A stretch of DNA of 64,000 nt, taken from assembly GCA_039583875.1 (NCBI GenBank), contig CM077157.1:78740346-78804345 (forward strand), in the 5' to 3' direction. Below are positions 10,383 through 22,419 of this stretch, piece after piece. A model generated the notes under the pieces. The model was given only the letters and a program-made list of their open reading frames with translations. It was not told where the DNA came from and did no database searches. Origin of the DNA: Platanthera guangdongensis (taxonomy: Eukaryota; Streptophyta; Magnoliopsida; Asparagales; Orchidaceae). The translations under genes were made by a program, and so were the position numbers. Each line of letters begins with the position of its first letter. Within the stretch, counting starts at the first letter, position 1.

Positions 10383-11158
10383 TTTGTAAAAATTTTGGCC
10401 AATAGACTGAGCAGTTCATCATTGCCTGTGACTTTGTCTTCAGGCTGATCTTCAGTTGCTTTGAAGGCTATTGTCTTCTCTTTTCTTGTGGCTGGTGAGG
10501 CAGCCTTCTGCTCTTCTTCTCTGTTCTTAATGAACAGCTCATAGGATTTGAGCTTGCCCAAAAGAGCTTCTGTGGTGATCTCATTCAGACTTCTGGCATC
10601 CTTGATTGGCCAGATTCTTGAATCCCCAGTTCTTGGGAAGCACATTAGGATTTTGTCATTAAGTTTAGTTAGTGATATTTCCTTATCCAAAGTCCTGAGT
10701 TCACTGACTATCAGACTTAGTCTATTGTACATATCTCCAACTGATTAAGCTTCTCCCTTCTTGAAATTCTCATATTGAGATATGAGGTGGGATCTCCTGT
10801 CCTTTCTTTCATCAGCTGAGCCTAAGACTATTTCAGAGAGCTTATCCCAGATTTCCTTTGCTGAATTACATTCAACCACCTTTTGAAAGATGTCATCAGA
10901 CATGGTCTGGGCTAAGATGTTCATAGCCTTTGCATCAGCTACCTTCCATTTCTTGATATAAGCATCTATTCCTGATGGAGGTGGAATAGCATTTGTACTT
11001 GTGTTCTCTGGAGGTCTTGGACAAACTGTCAAAACAGAATTGAAAATATCCTCGTCAATAGAATTCATGTATAATCTAATCCTTGCTTTCCAAAGTTCAA
11101 ACTTGGACAGATTGCACACTGTAGGTCTGGTGCTAGCATAATCTTTGTTTTGGGCCAT
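10361..11158 (-). pseudogene. Copia gag capsid region (element D)
   Basis: The start is chosen at the ATG of MAQNKDYAS (11158), because element E begins its gag with MAQNKDYAI; a further ATG lies upstream at 11173. The protein shows the gag pattern FELWKARIRLYM, KEIWDKLSEIVLG, and RRSHLISQYENFKKG. A TAA at about 10745 interrupts the frame where E has Glu. The frame ends at 10361 after a one-base loss in an AAAAT context. Confidence 0.85.
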
Positions 11159-11262
11159 GATTGGTGAAAACAAAATATAATAATAAAAGATGTAACTAGG
11201 AATCTTGAGGTTTAGGTGTTAGCCTATGCAACCACTGAGATGTGGTATATTTAACCAACCTC

Positions 11263-11274
11263 CCTCTGATACCA
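11263..11274 (-). other. Primer-binding site, initiator tRNA-Met type (element D)
   Basis: TGGTATCAGAGG on the minus strand lies two bases from the LTR end. Confidence 0.9.
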
Positions 11275-11276
11275 AT

Positions 11277-12905
11277 TGAAAGTGCAGATATATCTGATAT
11301 ACTCTAGAGGGGGTGAATAGAGTATGGTGCTTAAAAACTTTTTACAACAATTGTTGTAATCTAAGTGAACAAGGAAGCAAATATTAAATCTAATCACAGA
11401 GTGGCCTACAAAATAAATTAATCACAGATCCTAACAAATCACAAAACAATCACAGCCAGAAACAAAAGATAAAGACAAGCAAGCCAGAAGACACAAGGAG
11501 CTATAGTGGTTCCCCTAAACTTGGGTACATCCACTCTTCTACCACCCTAGGTAGGAATCCACTGCAGGATGAGTTGATCAGGTGTCCTGGGCACCAATGA
11601 GCTTTTGATAAGGTGCTCAAAAACCAAATAAGATTTTTTGATCTGCTGTCTTGCCACCAATGAGAATTTGACAAGGTGCTCAAAAACCAAGCACAAACTT
11701 TTGAAGGGAGTTTGAAAAACCTTTTACAGAGATGGGGATGAGAGAATGATGGACGTCTTCTCTTTCTCAAAGCAACTGAGAAGACTATGTGGATTTTGAT
11801 GTTGTCAAAGCTCCCTCTGAGTTCTTGAGATGTTCAGGAAATGAAGCTTTGCTGTAGGGTGATAGGCCTTCAGAACATTGATCTCCAGCAATTGATGATT
11901 TCAGCAACAGCTGAAATGTTAGGTGTCTGGAGTTTTGAAAGATGTTGGCCTTGAACACTTGAATCACAAGAGATGTGAAGGTTTCAGAAGGTTAATCTCC
12001 TTGGATGTGTGTTCTTGAGTGAATTATTTTAGACAGAGAGTGTCTACAGCTTTCTTTCTTTTTCTCTTGAGAGATTATTGTTGAGAAAGATGTTGTCCAG
12101 AGAATATTATAGCAGAGAAAAAATTATTCTTCTTCTTCTTGTTCTGCTTATCTGTGCTGTGTACTGAGTGTTGAGTGTTGGAGAGATTAAAAAAAATCTT
12201 ATATTTTATTCTCTGGTTCTGAATAGAAAATCATCCTCTGTCAAGAATAGACGTTGGCCTATCATTAATTGCATCCTTAATTACAAATGTCTTCTGGGGG
12301 AAAGTCCAAAAAAACATTCCTTGATAATCCCATGAAACTTGGTCCAGAAATAAATGAAAACGGCTAGAAAATCTTCTGAATTAATTGCTGAATAACTCCT
12401 TAACTGTTCTGAATTTGAATCTTGAATAACACTAAATTCTTCAGAAAGTCGTATAACTGAGCTCCACTATCGTCGAACTGAGCTCAGAGATTTGGACTTA
12501 GACAACAACAGAGATCGTCGATCTGAGCTCAACTATCGTTGAACTGAGCTCAGAGATAGAGAATCAAAACTGGAGTCAAGATCGTCGAACTGAGCTCGAA
12601 GATCGTCGAATGGAGTTCGACGATTTGTTGAAGTTGAGCTCAGCAATCGTCGAATGGAGTTCGACGATCCGTCGAAGTTGAGCTAGATGATCGTCGATTG
12701 GAGTTCGACAATTCGTCGTACTGAGCTCGACGATATGGATTAGTCTCCAAATTGAAAATCCTTGGTCTTGAGGGCAGCTTCCAAACCTAACTACTTACCC
12801 TTAGACTCAATTCTAGTTAACCTTTAGATCTATACAGGAGGTCAAAAATAGGTTTCCTAAAGACATAGTGATCCTGACCCAAATTAGTAATAGGGTGTTC
12901 CAACA
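11277..12905 (-). mobile_element. 5' LTR of Copia D, about 1.6 kb
   Basis: It begins TGTTGGAACACC at 12905 and ends TTTCA at 11277. The right boundary is supported by similarity of the first 50 bases to the start of the E LTR (30311) and by the change to Gypsy LTR sequence at 12906. U3 contains the TCGTCGA array; the leader half is CT/AG-rich without genes. Confidence 0.82.
12450..12740. repeat. TCGTCGA inverted-repeat array in U3 of the D LTR
   Basis: Units of the form GATCGTCGAACTGAGCTC and TGGAGTTCGACGATC alternate, so that TCGTCGA and its complement TCGACGA face each other about 15-25 bp apart. Roughly a dozen half-sites are visible. Confidence 0.85.
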
Positions 12906-13447
12906 AACACCACAGCGGAGCCCATGCATACTATGGCCCAGTGGGGTCTTGGGTAGATGTGCACCAAGAAAACAGCCAGAACTAGCCATGTTTGACCCGG
13001 AAGGGGCCTCGGAAGTAAGCACGATGACATAGCCCAACCTTTCACTTAGCACGGAAGGGGCCCCGGGACGTGAACACCGAGGACACAGCCCAACCGCCCA
13101 AAGTCTAACTGTCAACTCCCGTCGGTGTGACGATCGGAGAGCCCGTAGACGTGCCACACTATCCTTAACCCAGGATTACGACACCACGTTTCAACTCACA
13201 CCGCATGCAAATGCCTCCTCGCCATAACATGGAAGGGGCCTCGGAAGTAAGCACGAGGACACATCCCAACTATCCATCCATACCTTATCTCAACACAAAC
13301 CAAACAAGTGATGGTCAACACCGCACTCACATCCTCTCACAATACTACCCGTAGGGAGACGTTGCTCTAAGTATTGGACTACTAAACTCATTCCATTAAT
13401 TAAACATACTCATGGCCATAATTTATTCTTCTACATGACATTCCAAA

Positions 13448-13605
13448 TGATGACAACATAATATAAACATGATGCGCATATAAAGATCTATCAATCTTTC
13501 CAAAAGTACAAACATATTATAAACATTATGCGCGTATAAAGATCCATCAATCTTTCCAAAGGATAACAACATATTATAAACATGATGCGCATAAATAACC
13601 ATCAA
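13448..13605. repeat. Three tandem units of about 56 bp in LTR N
   Basis: The segment (G/T)ATGCGC(A/G)TATAAAGAT...CAATCTTTCCAAA recurs at about 13470, 13526 and 13582, a period of 56 bp; the third unit is degenerate. The flanking 13606-14400 is AT-rich and shows no gene. Confidence 0.75.
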
Positions 13606-14439
13606 TCAATTTCTATCAAGTCAATTCATTTAAGTAAGCTTGCTTCACAATTGGATTATATGAAATCTGATTAATAAACTCCATTAATCATGCAACTAAA
13701 ATGATTAATTATAAAAGAGTTCATCCAAGCCAAGTAACTTGCAATATTAATTCCACCGAATCCAAATCCATATTATATAAGCACAAAATTTAGGTGCAAA
13801 GTAAATCTGGGCAGCAAATTCGACCGGAGATTCCCGAAGCTACATGAATCCGGTGAAGACGTGTAACACCTCGATGGAAAGGTCTTTCCATGGGCTACAA
13901 CTATTATATTCAGACTGCAACCCAGATTTGAATGTATCCTATTAGAAACCAGCCTTGAGTTCCGCTGCATACAGAACACAATTTCTGCATGCAGGATTTA
14001 TTGAACACCATTTTTGTTTAGACGTTCCTATGGCTACAGGTATCACCTGAAGTCGCGCAGCCACCCGTTGGAAAGGTATTTGCAAGGGCTTCAACGTTTG
14101 TGTTTAGTCAAAAGCCCAGATCTGGACAAATCATTCATGAAAATGGCCTAGAAGATCACTGCGCACAGAATATAGATTCAGCACGCATCTTGAGGCGAAA
14201 CGAACGACATCAGCACATCTTCCTCCTCAAGTCGATCCTCTCAAATCTCCTCCAGAAATTTCCTCCACCCTTATTCACCCTCATGAGGCCTTTACTCTTC
14301 ACGAAACCGTCCCCCATCTCCACATAGAAGATCAGAGAGGTTGAAGACACCACTAACCAAGGGCACAAGCCCTTGATCGGCCTCATCCTAGAGAAAAACA
14401 TCTTCTCACAAGTCAAGACTCCACTGAGTTGACATCTCG

Positions 14440-14450
14440 CCTATATATCT
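14440..14450 (-). promoter_or_regulatory. Probable TATA box of LTR N
   Basis: AGATATATAGG on the minus strand lies just downstream of the inverted-repeat array 14690-15060, matching the layout of the other LTRs here. Confidence 0.45.
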
Positions 14451-14689
14451 ACAGATCTAGCACCAAGGGAGAGGGTAGGAAACTCACTTCGATTCTAGCG
14501 GTACCACCATGTCCGACAATGGATCGTGTAATCTTTCGCGGAGGCATCTTCTCCTTCACAGCAATGGCGGATTTTCCCTCCCTAGAACTTGCTCCTGCAG
14601 TTCTCTTTCTACAGAAGTTTTCTTAGAAAATCGGACTGGAAAGAGAAGTGAAATTGCTAGGGTTTTCTAAGCCCTTTTAAAGTGAAACG

Positions 14690-15060
14690 CCATCGGTCAC
14701 GCTAATGGTCACGCCCGTGAAATGGGCAGTGACCCCTATCAACTATCGAGATTTCGTCAAACTCAACTAAAGTCATCGACTGGAGAACACGCCCCGTTCA
14801 CGCCGATGGTCATGCCCATGGTCACGCCCATCACACCGGGCGTGACCCCTATCAACTACTCGAGGATTCGTCAAACTCAACCACAATCGTCGACCGGATA
14901 ACACGCCCCGGTCACGCCCATGGTCACACCCGTGACAGCGGGCGTGACCCCTATCAACTACTCGAGTACTCTACAACTACTCGAGTACTCGACAACTGAC
15001 TGGATAGTCATGGGCATGGTCACGCCCGTGTTAGACAAGTCACACCCGTGACATGGGCGT
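14690..15060. repeat. Cassettes of about 100 bp with GGTCACGCCCGTG inverted repeats (LTR N)
   Basis: Four cassettes begin near 14694, 14797, 14910 and 15007. Each has GGTCACGCCC(G/A)TG opposite GGGCGTGACC, followed in the first three by CCTATCAACTA and CTCGAG-type sequence. The arms GGTCACGCCC and GGGCGTGACC are perfect complements. Confidence 0.8.
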
Positions 15061-15234
15061 GAAACTCACTATGTCGAGAATTCACTACCCGTGTCCTACT
15101 CTGGACAACTCGAGGGCTGGTTTCTCCTACATTCCCAAGTGCAGCCCAATTTCCAGCACTTCCCTGGACCCAAGTCAGCTCTCCTAACTCATAAAACGTG
15201 CACAAGGGGCCTAGTGTGAATCAGGACATTACAG

Positions 15235-17190
15235 TAGAAGAAGCCAAAATCCAGGCAGTACAAAATTTGCCGCCACTCAGGATGACTGCGAACATCCGGA
15301 GTTTTCTCAGTCTGCCCTACCCCTAACTACTCTCACCAGTAAAGACGTCGCATTTTGATGGATGCCGGAGTGCGAGGTTGCATTCGTCGATCTAAAGAAG
15401 CTGCTGACTTGTGCGCCAATCCTTACGATCCCCACAAGGACCGAGGGATTTAAAATCTACACTGATGTCTCCCTGAAGGGATTGGGAGTTATTCTACTGC
15501 ATGATGGCAAGGAAGTGGCCCACACATCTCTGCAAATAAAGCCGCATGAACTAAATTACGCAGCACACGATTTAGAGTTGGGCGCCATCGTCTTCACCCT
15601 TAAAATCTAGAGGCATTATCTGTATGGAGTAAGATGTGAGATCTTCTCCGACAACAAGAGCCTCAAATATATCTTCACGCAGAAAGAGCTGAATTTCTGG
15701 CAGTGTCGATGGCTAGAATTCCTATACGATTACGATTTCGCTCTCCAATATCAACACGGGAAGGATAACAGAGTCGCTGACGCCTTGAGCTGCCAGACTG
15801 CGATAGACGGGTGTTGGATGGAGTAGATCCCCAAGGAGCTATTCCAGTCCTTGATAAACTTGGAGATTACCCTAGTTGCCTGAGGAGATCCGGAAGAGTA
15901 CCATGTTCAGCTGTATTGGACGGAGATCCAATTCGACATCTGAGATCGGATACGTGAAGCTCAGAAGATTGACCCAGAGGTAATGCCAATCATCCGATCT
16001 CTACAAGGAGGGGCACAGGAGGATTATAATCTGCATAATGAGATTCTATAATTCAAGCATCGTATATATGTTCCCACTATTGTAGAAATTCGTGAAGAAA
16101 TTCTGCAAGAGGCCCATCTGTCCAGGTACTCGATTCACCCAGGTATGGTTAAGATGTCCGGGACCTGCGTCGGACCATTTATTGTCCTGGAATGAAAAGA
16201 GATGTCACAAACTTCGTGGCCCAGTGTCAGACTTGTAGAAGATTAAAACCGAATACTGCAGTCTAGGAGGCCTATTACAGCCCCTGCCAATACCAGAATG
16301 GAAGTTCGAAGATAGCTCCATGGACTTCGTCAATGGCCTACCTCGATCCCGCGCTGTGAATGACTCAATTTTGGTGGTCATAGATCGACTCACCAAGATT
16401 GCGCGGTTCATTCCAAATCGACAGGGTGACAGAGTGGATATCCTGGCCAGAATGTTCCTAGAGCAAGTGGTCCGATTTCACGGAGTACCAAATTCCATCG
16501 TATCAGATTGTGACGGGTGTTTCACATCTTAGGAGTGGAGGCGGGTACAAGCATACTTGGGAACCAAATTGTCCTTCAGCACCACCTTCCACCCGCAGAT
16601 AGACGGACAGACGGAGAGGACGAACCAGGCGATGGAGGATCTTCTTTGATTGTGTATAGTGGAACACAATGAGTCATGGGAGCAGCTGCTGCCACTAGTC
16701 GAATTCTCTTACAATAATAGTTACCAGGCTAGAATTAAGATGGCTCCGTACGAAGCATTGTATGGGAGATGTTGCCAAACGCCGTTGACTTGGGCTCAGG
16801 AAGAGGACCCAGAAGCCTTGGGAGTGGCTTACATTGATGAGACTACGACAATGATACGGCTGATCTAGGAGTGAATGTGGGAAGAGCAGAGCCGACAGGC
16901 TAAGTACTATGAAGCGCGACACCGACCGGTGGAGTTCAGCATGGTGGAGATGGTGTTTTTGAAAATAAAGCCCATGCATGGTGTCTCCCGGTTGAGAAAG
17001 CAGAAAAAGTTAGATCCCCGCTACTTGGGCCCCTATCCGGTGATAGAGCGTGTGGGCCCCGTTGCCTATCGTTTAGCCTTGCCCCCGGAGTTGGGGAATC
17101 TTAACGATGTGTTTCACGTCTCATCCTTAAGACGAGTCCTATGGCAACCAGAGCAGCAACTTCCTACCTCACCGGTGCAACGACAGTTGA
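15235..17190 (+). pseudogene. Chromovirus-like Gypsy pol fragment (element J): RNase H and integrase
   Basis: Reverse transcriptase is missing apart from its last residues. RNase H is recognisable ([56 protein letters not shown]). The integrase zinc finger (C-x2-C in CQTCRRLK) and core follow: DFVNGLPRS, VIDRLTKIARFIP, the expected DN-motif as SDCDGCF, HPQIDGQTERTNQ. The IN tail is YLGPYPVIERVGPVAYRLALP and DVFHVSSLRR. There are at least eight stops and several frame changes. The Athila element interrupts it at 17191 and its C-terminus resumes at 22420. Confidence 0.88.
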
Positions 17191-18580
17191 TGCATGTAAA
17201 TCGTCAAGCGCACCAGTTGCACAAGTAATAAAATTTGGGAATAAATCCCCGAGTGTCGGTCTCTTGCGGAATGCAATTAGCATAAACCGGCAACAGTTCA
17301 GAAAATATTGTTATGAGGGTTATACTTAGAAAAAAGTAAAAAAAGGGGGGGCTTGAGAGATTGTGGTTTCTTGATCTACTAAACTAATTAAAGCTATGTG
17401 GGTCGAATGCACCGCTTTGTAAGGTGAGGTGAGTGTATCGGCCGCGATGCAGAACTTCGGTTGGGCGAGTGTGCGGAAAGCTAAAGGGTGGAAGTGTTCT
17501 GTGCAGAGTGCAATCGAGTGAAACAAGGGTATGAAGTGGATGTGGATTGGGCGAGGCGCATTCATACACACAACTCACATGCAAATGCAAACCACAAACA
17601 TCCACTTAGACATATAGTAGAAAATGTCATTCATTACAATAGCAAATTATTCCATACAACGGAGGAAGAGGAAGAAGAGTAAACCACTAGGGGATGAAGG
17701 TCCACCGCATGTCGTGGCCGGAATAGCGAGTTGTCAATCCGCTTCCAAGCTCAGTCCGAGGAGGCTTCCGGTACCAATGAGCTATCACTTCGAAGGCCTT
17801 TGAGTCCGTTCTCTAGGTTGTCTTCTTCTCCAACTTCGGTGGAAAGCTTGGAGTTGAGGTAATCAATGGCCGGGAGCTTGGCCGGAGGGTTTGGAAAGCT
17901 TTGGAATCACCGGCTATGGACTCTCGATGAAGGTGGAGGTGGATGGAGCAACTGGAGAAGTAGAATGACACTACTTACGCACTCCCCGATTGCAGAAATG
18001 ACGAGTGTTAACCTAAATCGCGGAGCAGGCCCTTAAATATGGAGGCAGCAAAAGTAGAGCGCACGATCAGTGGTGCACGAGTAGTGGTCGTGCGCACTGT
18101 TGGCCGATGATCGTACGTCATTTCCAATTAAACCTGCAACTTGGACAGAAACATCAGCAGATATGTGCATGATCAGTAGCGCACGACCGGTGGTCTTGCG
18201 CAGTAAATCCACTGATCGTGCGATTGGCTAGGACATATTTGCAGAAAGCAAGGGGTAAACACGCATGAGCAGTGGCGCACGACCAGTGGTCGTGCTCACT
18301 ATGACCAGTGCTCGTGCGATTACCCCGGTAGAATTAGGAAAAGGAGAATGTAATGTGTATGATCAGTGGCGCACGACCAGTGGTCGTGCGCAGTAAGTCC
18401 AGTGATCGTGCGCAGTGTTCCTGTATCGTCGGGGTCTCCCGAACGTTTCTGGAGCACGCACACGATCCCTGCACAAGCAGAAGAGGCAGATAGGCCACCA
18501 AAAGTGCACACCACACTCTCAAGACACGGCTAAAGAACAACAAAAACACCTAAACATCTAAAGCACACAGAAACGGGTCT
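17191..18580 (-). mobile_element. 3' LTR of the Athila element, missing the start of U3
   Basis: It aligns by eye with 20903-22300 of the 5' LTR from TGCATGTAAATCG at the left end to CTAAAGTGCACTT near 18580. The 5' LTR goes on for a further 120-130 bp to a TGATGAGTCC start. Here that part is absent and reverse transcriptase sequence follows directly. Confidence 0.85.
18055..18425. repeat. Cassettes of about 100 bp with GCACGACCA/TGGTCGTGC hairpins (Athila 3' LTR)
   Basis: Four cassettes begin near 18062, 18171, 18266 and 18360. Each carries GCGCACGACC(A/G)GTGGTCGTGCGC or a variant, where GCACGACCA and TGGTCGTGC are perfect complements around a single G. A second half-site, CC(A/T)GTGATCGTGCG, follows in each. 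The 5' LTR has the same array at 21765-22125. Confidence 0.88.
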
Positions 18581-20731
18581 AAAGTGCACTTCATGCACCA
18601 CTTCATGCATCTTAGGGTTCAGTCACCTTTGAGGTTGGGCCAGCGGTTTGTATTGATCTTCAAGCAGAATCTTGTGCATGCAAAACGTCAGGCTGATCCC
18701 TTTTATGTCGGCTAATGAACGTCCAAAAACATTTTTGTATTTCTTTAAGACATCGATCAGGGCGAGTTCGTTATCGGCGGAGATGGATGCGGAGATGATG
18801 ACTGGGCACGCTGTGCCTTCCTCTAGGAAAGCGTATTTTAGGGATTCGGGCAGCGCCTTCAGAGTTGCAGCAGTGGTTGTGATGGTAGATGTGATGAAAG
18901 GTTCTTTGGTTGGTTGCGGGGTTCTCAGGACATTAGTTTGGACGGTTGTGTCGGATGCATCTTCCTCTTCCCGCACTGGCTCGGCTTGGTCAAGAATCAT
19001 TTTCCTGTACATGTCTGGTTCGTCTATCAAATCTGCTTTGTCACACTTGGTGATTCTGAGACGTTGGGTAGGTTCATGGACGTTGAACGAAATTGAATCT
19101 TCCCCCAGGCTTAGGGTTATCTCTCCTTGGTCGACGTTGATAATGGCACAGGCTGTGGCGAGGAAGGGCCGTCCTAGGATTATAGGTACTTTGGGATCGG
19201 CCATCATGTCGAGAACGACAAAATCTGCAGGAAAGGCGAGGTTGTTGACCATGACAGTGAGGTCTTCGACTATCCCGACCAGTTGTTTTATCGATCTGTC
19301 AGATAATTGCAACCTCAGGTGGGTGGGCTCTATAATCCCAACTCCTAGCTCGTGGAAGATGGAGAGCGGTATTATATTTATTGAATTTCCCAAATCACAT
19401 AATGCACGGCCGAATCTGTGGAGGCCGATTCTGCAGGGGATGGTGAAACTGCCCGTATCTCTGCGTTTGGTTGGGGAATAGTTTGCGAGGAGAGTTGAGC
19501 ATTCTTCGGTGAGATTGATCGTTTTCTGTCCTTCTAAAGATTTATGCCGCGTGATGAGGTTCTTTAGGAACTTGGAATATCCTGGGATCTGAGTGATAGC
19601 TTCTGTTAGTGGTATGCTTATTTGGACTCGTTTCATGATCTCGAGGAATTTATGGAATTGCTTTTCAGCCTTTTTATTTTGCAGTCGATGGGGAAATGGC
19701 GGCTTCAAGGCGTTCTTCACAGGTTGTGGTACTGCCATGGGTTCTTGCTCGGTCGGTGAGGACGGAGGTTTCTTTATCAAATCGACAATGGGCACGCGGA
19801 GTGATTGTGTGGGAGGATTAGGAGACGAGGCCCTCTCTAGACTTTTTGCGCTTCTCAATCTCATTGTATGTACCGTTTCTTGTTTCTGATCGACTGAACA
19901 AAATAACATTTCCGTGAGAATCCCTATGGCGGTTTGTAGGCGCCGAATGGTGGTGTCTTGGTCGTTGAACATCTCCATCATTTTGCACGCATAAGAGAAA
20001 AATTGTTCTGTCTTTGACGAGGGATTGTGGTCGGTGGCTTCATCAGAGACTACTGAATTTATCTCTACCGGAAGGTCAGGAGAAGCCGGAGTGTTCCAAT
20101 GTCTACTAGTTTGGGCAATGTTGTTTATTACTTCCCAAGCATCCTCGCTGGATTTGTTAAACAGAGTTCCGCCAGCTGCGACTTCGAGTAATAGCCGGAA
20201 TCTGTCTGAGATGTCGAAGTAGATAGTTTGGATTAGGAGGATGTCTGACAATTCCACTCTGCAGCATTCCCTTCACAGGGACTGGAAATGCTCCATTGTA
20301 TCGAACAAGGTCTCTTCATTTCTTTGGGTGAAGGTGATGAGATCCTTGTAATTTTCTATTGCTAGCATTGGTTCTCGGAATTTGGCCAAGAATTTCCCTT
20401 CGAGTTGTTTCCAGGATGAGGATATTCCCTTTCGGATATCTTGATACCATCGCTTTTCTTCGTCTTTCAGAGAAAAGGAGAAGAGTCAGATCCTCTGCTG
20501 CTCATTTTTTGCAGCGTTTGGCATACAAGTATTGTAAATTTCTAAGAACCTAAGCACGTGGCATAATGCATGTACTTTTTCGTCTCCGCTGAATTGGCAG
20601 TTTTCAATGATGTATTTGATGAGGTCAGGCGAGATCTCGAAACTATTATTTCTCGTTTCTGCTCGGTATGTGAGGTTGGTAAGGCTTGCTTTATAAGTCT
20701 GTTGCTGAATAGTATTCATTGAAAGTGGCAT
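18581..20731 (-). pseudogene. Athila gag-protease, with truncated start of reverse transcriptase
   Basis: A single frame starts at MPLSMNTIQQ (20731). Gag shows LFSFSLKDEEKRWYQDI, ITFTQRNEETLFD, and FNKSSEDAWEVINNIAQTS. The Athila aspartic protease follows (ALCDLGNSINIIPLSIF, where DLG replaces the usual DSG, then FPADFVVLDM and VPIILGRPFLATA). The reverse transcriptase opening (ADIKGISLTFCMHKILLED) breaks off just after PQR. In-frame stops lie at 20488-20486, about 20260 and 18623. A TGA replaces a likely CGA at the first of these. The frame loses homology about 40 bases beyond the last stop, at the deletion junction. Confidence 0.92.
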
Positions 20732-20875
20732 GAATGAAAAGGGGTTAGTAGGCTACTAGATCTCCTGTGCATCGACCTGCATTCACAGTGGCAAACTACA
20801 CAAGGAAACAGCAGTCAAAAACACTAACTCTTATAATAATATTTTCAGTCATCCTAGGTCGCTCTATAGTTTCTT

Positions 20876-20894
20876 TCCCCGGTAACGGCGGCAA
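20876..20894 (-). other. Primer-binding site, tRNA-Asp type (Athila)
   Basis: TTGCCGCCGTTACCGGGGA on the minus strand resembles the usual Athila tRNA-Asp site TGGCGCCGTTGCCGGGGA with a few changes. It lies about eight bases inside the 5' LTR end. Confidence 0.75.
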
Positions 20895-20902
20895 AAACTT
20901 GG

Positions 20903-22419
20903 TGCGTGTAAATCGGCAAGCGCATCGATCGCACAAGTAATAAAATTTTGGAATAAATCCTCTAGTGTCGGTCTCTTGAGGAATGCAATTAGCATAGAGA
21001 GGCAACAGTTCAGAAAATATTGTTATGAGGGTTATACTTAGAAAAGAGTAAAGAAAAGGGAGCTTGAGAGATTGTGGTTTCTTGATCTACTAAACTAATT
21101 AAAGCTATGCGGGTCGAAGGCACAGCTTCACAAGGTGAGGTGCGTGTATTGGACGCGATGCCGAACTTCGGTTGGGCGAGTGAACGGAAATCTAATTGGT
21201 GTAAGTGTTCTTGTGAGGATTGCAATCGGTTGAAACAAGGGTATGGAGTGGATATGGAGTGGGCGAGGCGCATTCACACACACAACTCATAAGCAAATGC
21301 AAACCACAAACATCCACTAAGACATATAGTAGAAAATGTCGTTCATTACAATAGTAAATTATTCCATACAACGGAGGAAGAGGAAGAAGATTTAACCACT
21401 AGAGGATGAAGGTCCAACGTAGGTCGTGGCCGGAATAACGAGTTGTCAATCCACTTCCGGGCTCAGTCCGAGGAGGCTTCCGGCACCAACGAGCTGTCAC
21501 CTCGAATGCCTTTGAGTATGTTCTCTAGGTTGTCTTCTTCTCCAACTCCGGTGGAAAGCTTGGAGTTATGGTCATCAATGGCCGGGAGCATCGCCGGAGG
21601 GTTTGGAAAGCTTTGGAATCACCGGATATGGACTCCCAATGAAGGTGGAGGTGGATGGAGCAGCTGGACAAGTACAATGACACTTCCCGCACACTCCCCG
21701 GTCGCAGAAATGATGAGTGTTGACCTAAATCGCGGAGCAGCCCCTTAAATACGGAGGAAGCAAATGCAGAGCGCACGATCAGTGGCGCACGACCAGTGGT
21801 CGTGCGCACTGTCGGTCGATGATCATGCACAATTTCCAATTAAACCTGCAACTTGGACAGAAACATCAGCAGACATGCGCATGATCAGTGGCGCACGACC
21901 GGTGCTCGTGCACACTAAATCCACTGATCGTGCGATTTGCTAGGACAGATTTGCAGAAAGCAAGGGGTAAACGCGTACGAGCAGTGGCACACTACCAGTG
22001 GTCGTGCGCACTATGAACAGTGCTCATGCGATTACCCGGGTAGATTTAGGGAAATGAGAATGTAATGAGCACGTTTAGTGGCGCACAACCAGTGGTCATG
22101 AGCAGTAAGTCCAGTGATCGTGCGCAGTGTTCCTGTATCGTCGGGGTCTCCCGAGCGGTTCCGGAGCATGCACAAGATCCCTGCACCAACAGAAGAGGCA
22201 GATAGGCCACCAAAAGTGCACACCACATTCTCAAGACACAGCTAAAGAACAACAAAAACACAAAAACATCTAAAGCACACAGCAACGGGCCTAAAGTGCA
22301 CTTAATCATGAAATAGGCAAGTAAGAAAATATAAGCAGTTATAACTCTCAAGTGCAGTGCTAAGACGATAAAACTGGCCCAGATGAGTCCAAAAATCAGT
22401 GTAATATTTGGACTCATCA
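20903..22419 (-). mobile_element. 5' LTR of the Athila element, 1.5 kb
   Basis: It starts TGATGAGTCCAAATATTAC at 22419 and ends at the TGCGTGTAAATC complement at 20903. A weak TATA-like CCGTATTTAAGG lies at about 21741-21753 (minus strand), just downstream of the inverted-repeat array (21765-22125). Confidence 0.88.
21765..22125. repeat. Cassettes of about 100 bp with GCACGACCA/TGGTCGTGC hairpins (Athila 5' LTR)
   Basis: The same four cassettes as in the 3' LTR, with independent point changes (for instance CATGCAC and CACACTACC variants in place of the arms). Confidence 0.86.

Larger units (their letters stand above)
8449..12905 (-). mobile_element. Copia element D, 5' half
   Basis: On the minus strand D consists of a 5' LTR (12905-11277), primer-binding site, gag, and protease/integrase start, interrupted at 8449 by element C. 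The remainder would lie beyond the left edge. The gag start MAQNKDYA... is shared with element E, and the LTR resembles that of E in its first 50 bases. PR motif before IN and the general gag layout make it Copia, probably also SIRE-related. It is inserted in the Gypsy LTR N at 12905/12906. Confidence 0.87.
12906..15234 (-). mobile_element. Gypsy LTR N (minus), truncated by D and by a junction with J
   Basis: On the minus strand it starts TGTAATGTCCTGATTCAC at 15234, close to the TGTAACATCCC start of the J LTR. It contains a repeat array, a TATA box (14440-14450) and a long AT-rich leader. Its U5 side carries three copies of a CGGAAGGGGCC(T/C)CGG segment (about 12990, 13050, 13230), a feature I associate with Tekay-type LTRs. 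No coding sequence is present. The left end is cut by D; the right end abuts truncated pol of J in the opposite orientation. Confidence 0.55.
17191..22419 (-). mobile_element. Athila element with a large internal deletion
   Basis: Two direct repeats (17191-about 18580 and 20903-22419) flank a minus-strand gag-protease ORF with the Athila protease signature. The right copy is the 5' LTR, next to a tRNA-Asp-type primer-binding site. The element lacks nearly all reverse transcriptase, RNase H and integrase, the envelope-like region and the start of the 3' LTR. It is inserted in J, whose pol runs on at 22420. I do not see a clear 5-bp target duplication. Confidence 0.9.
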
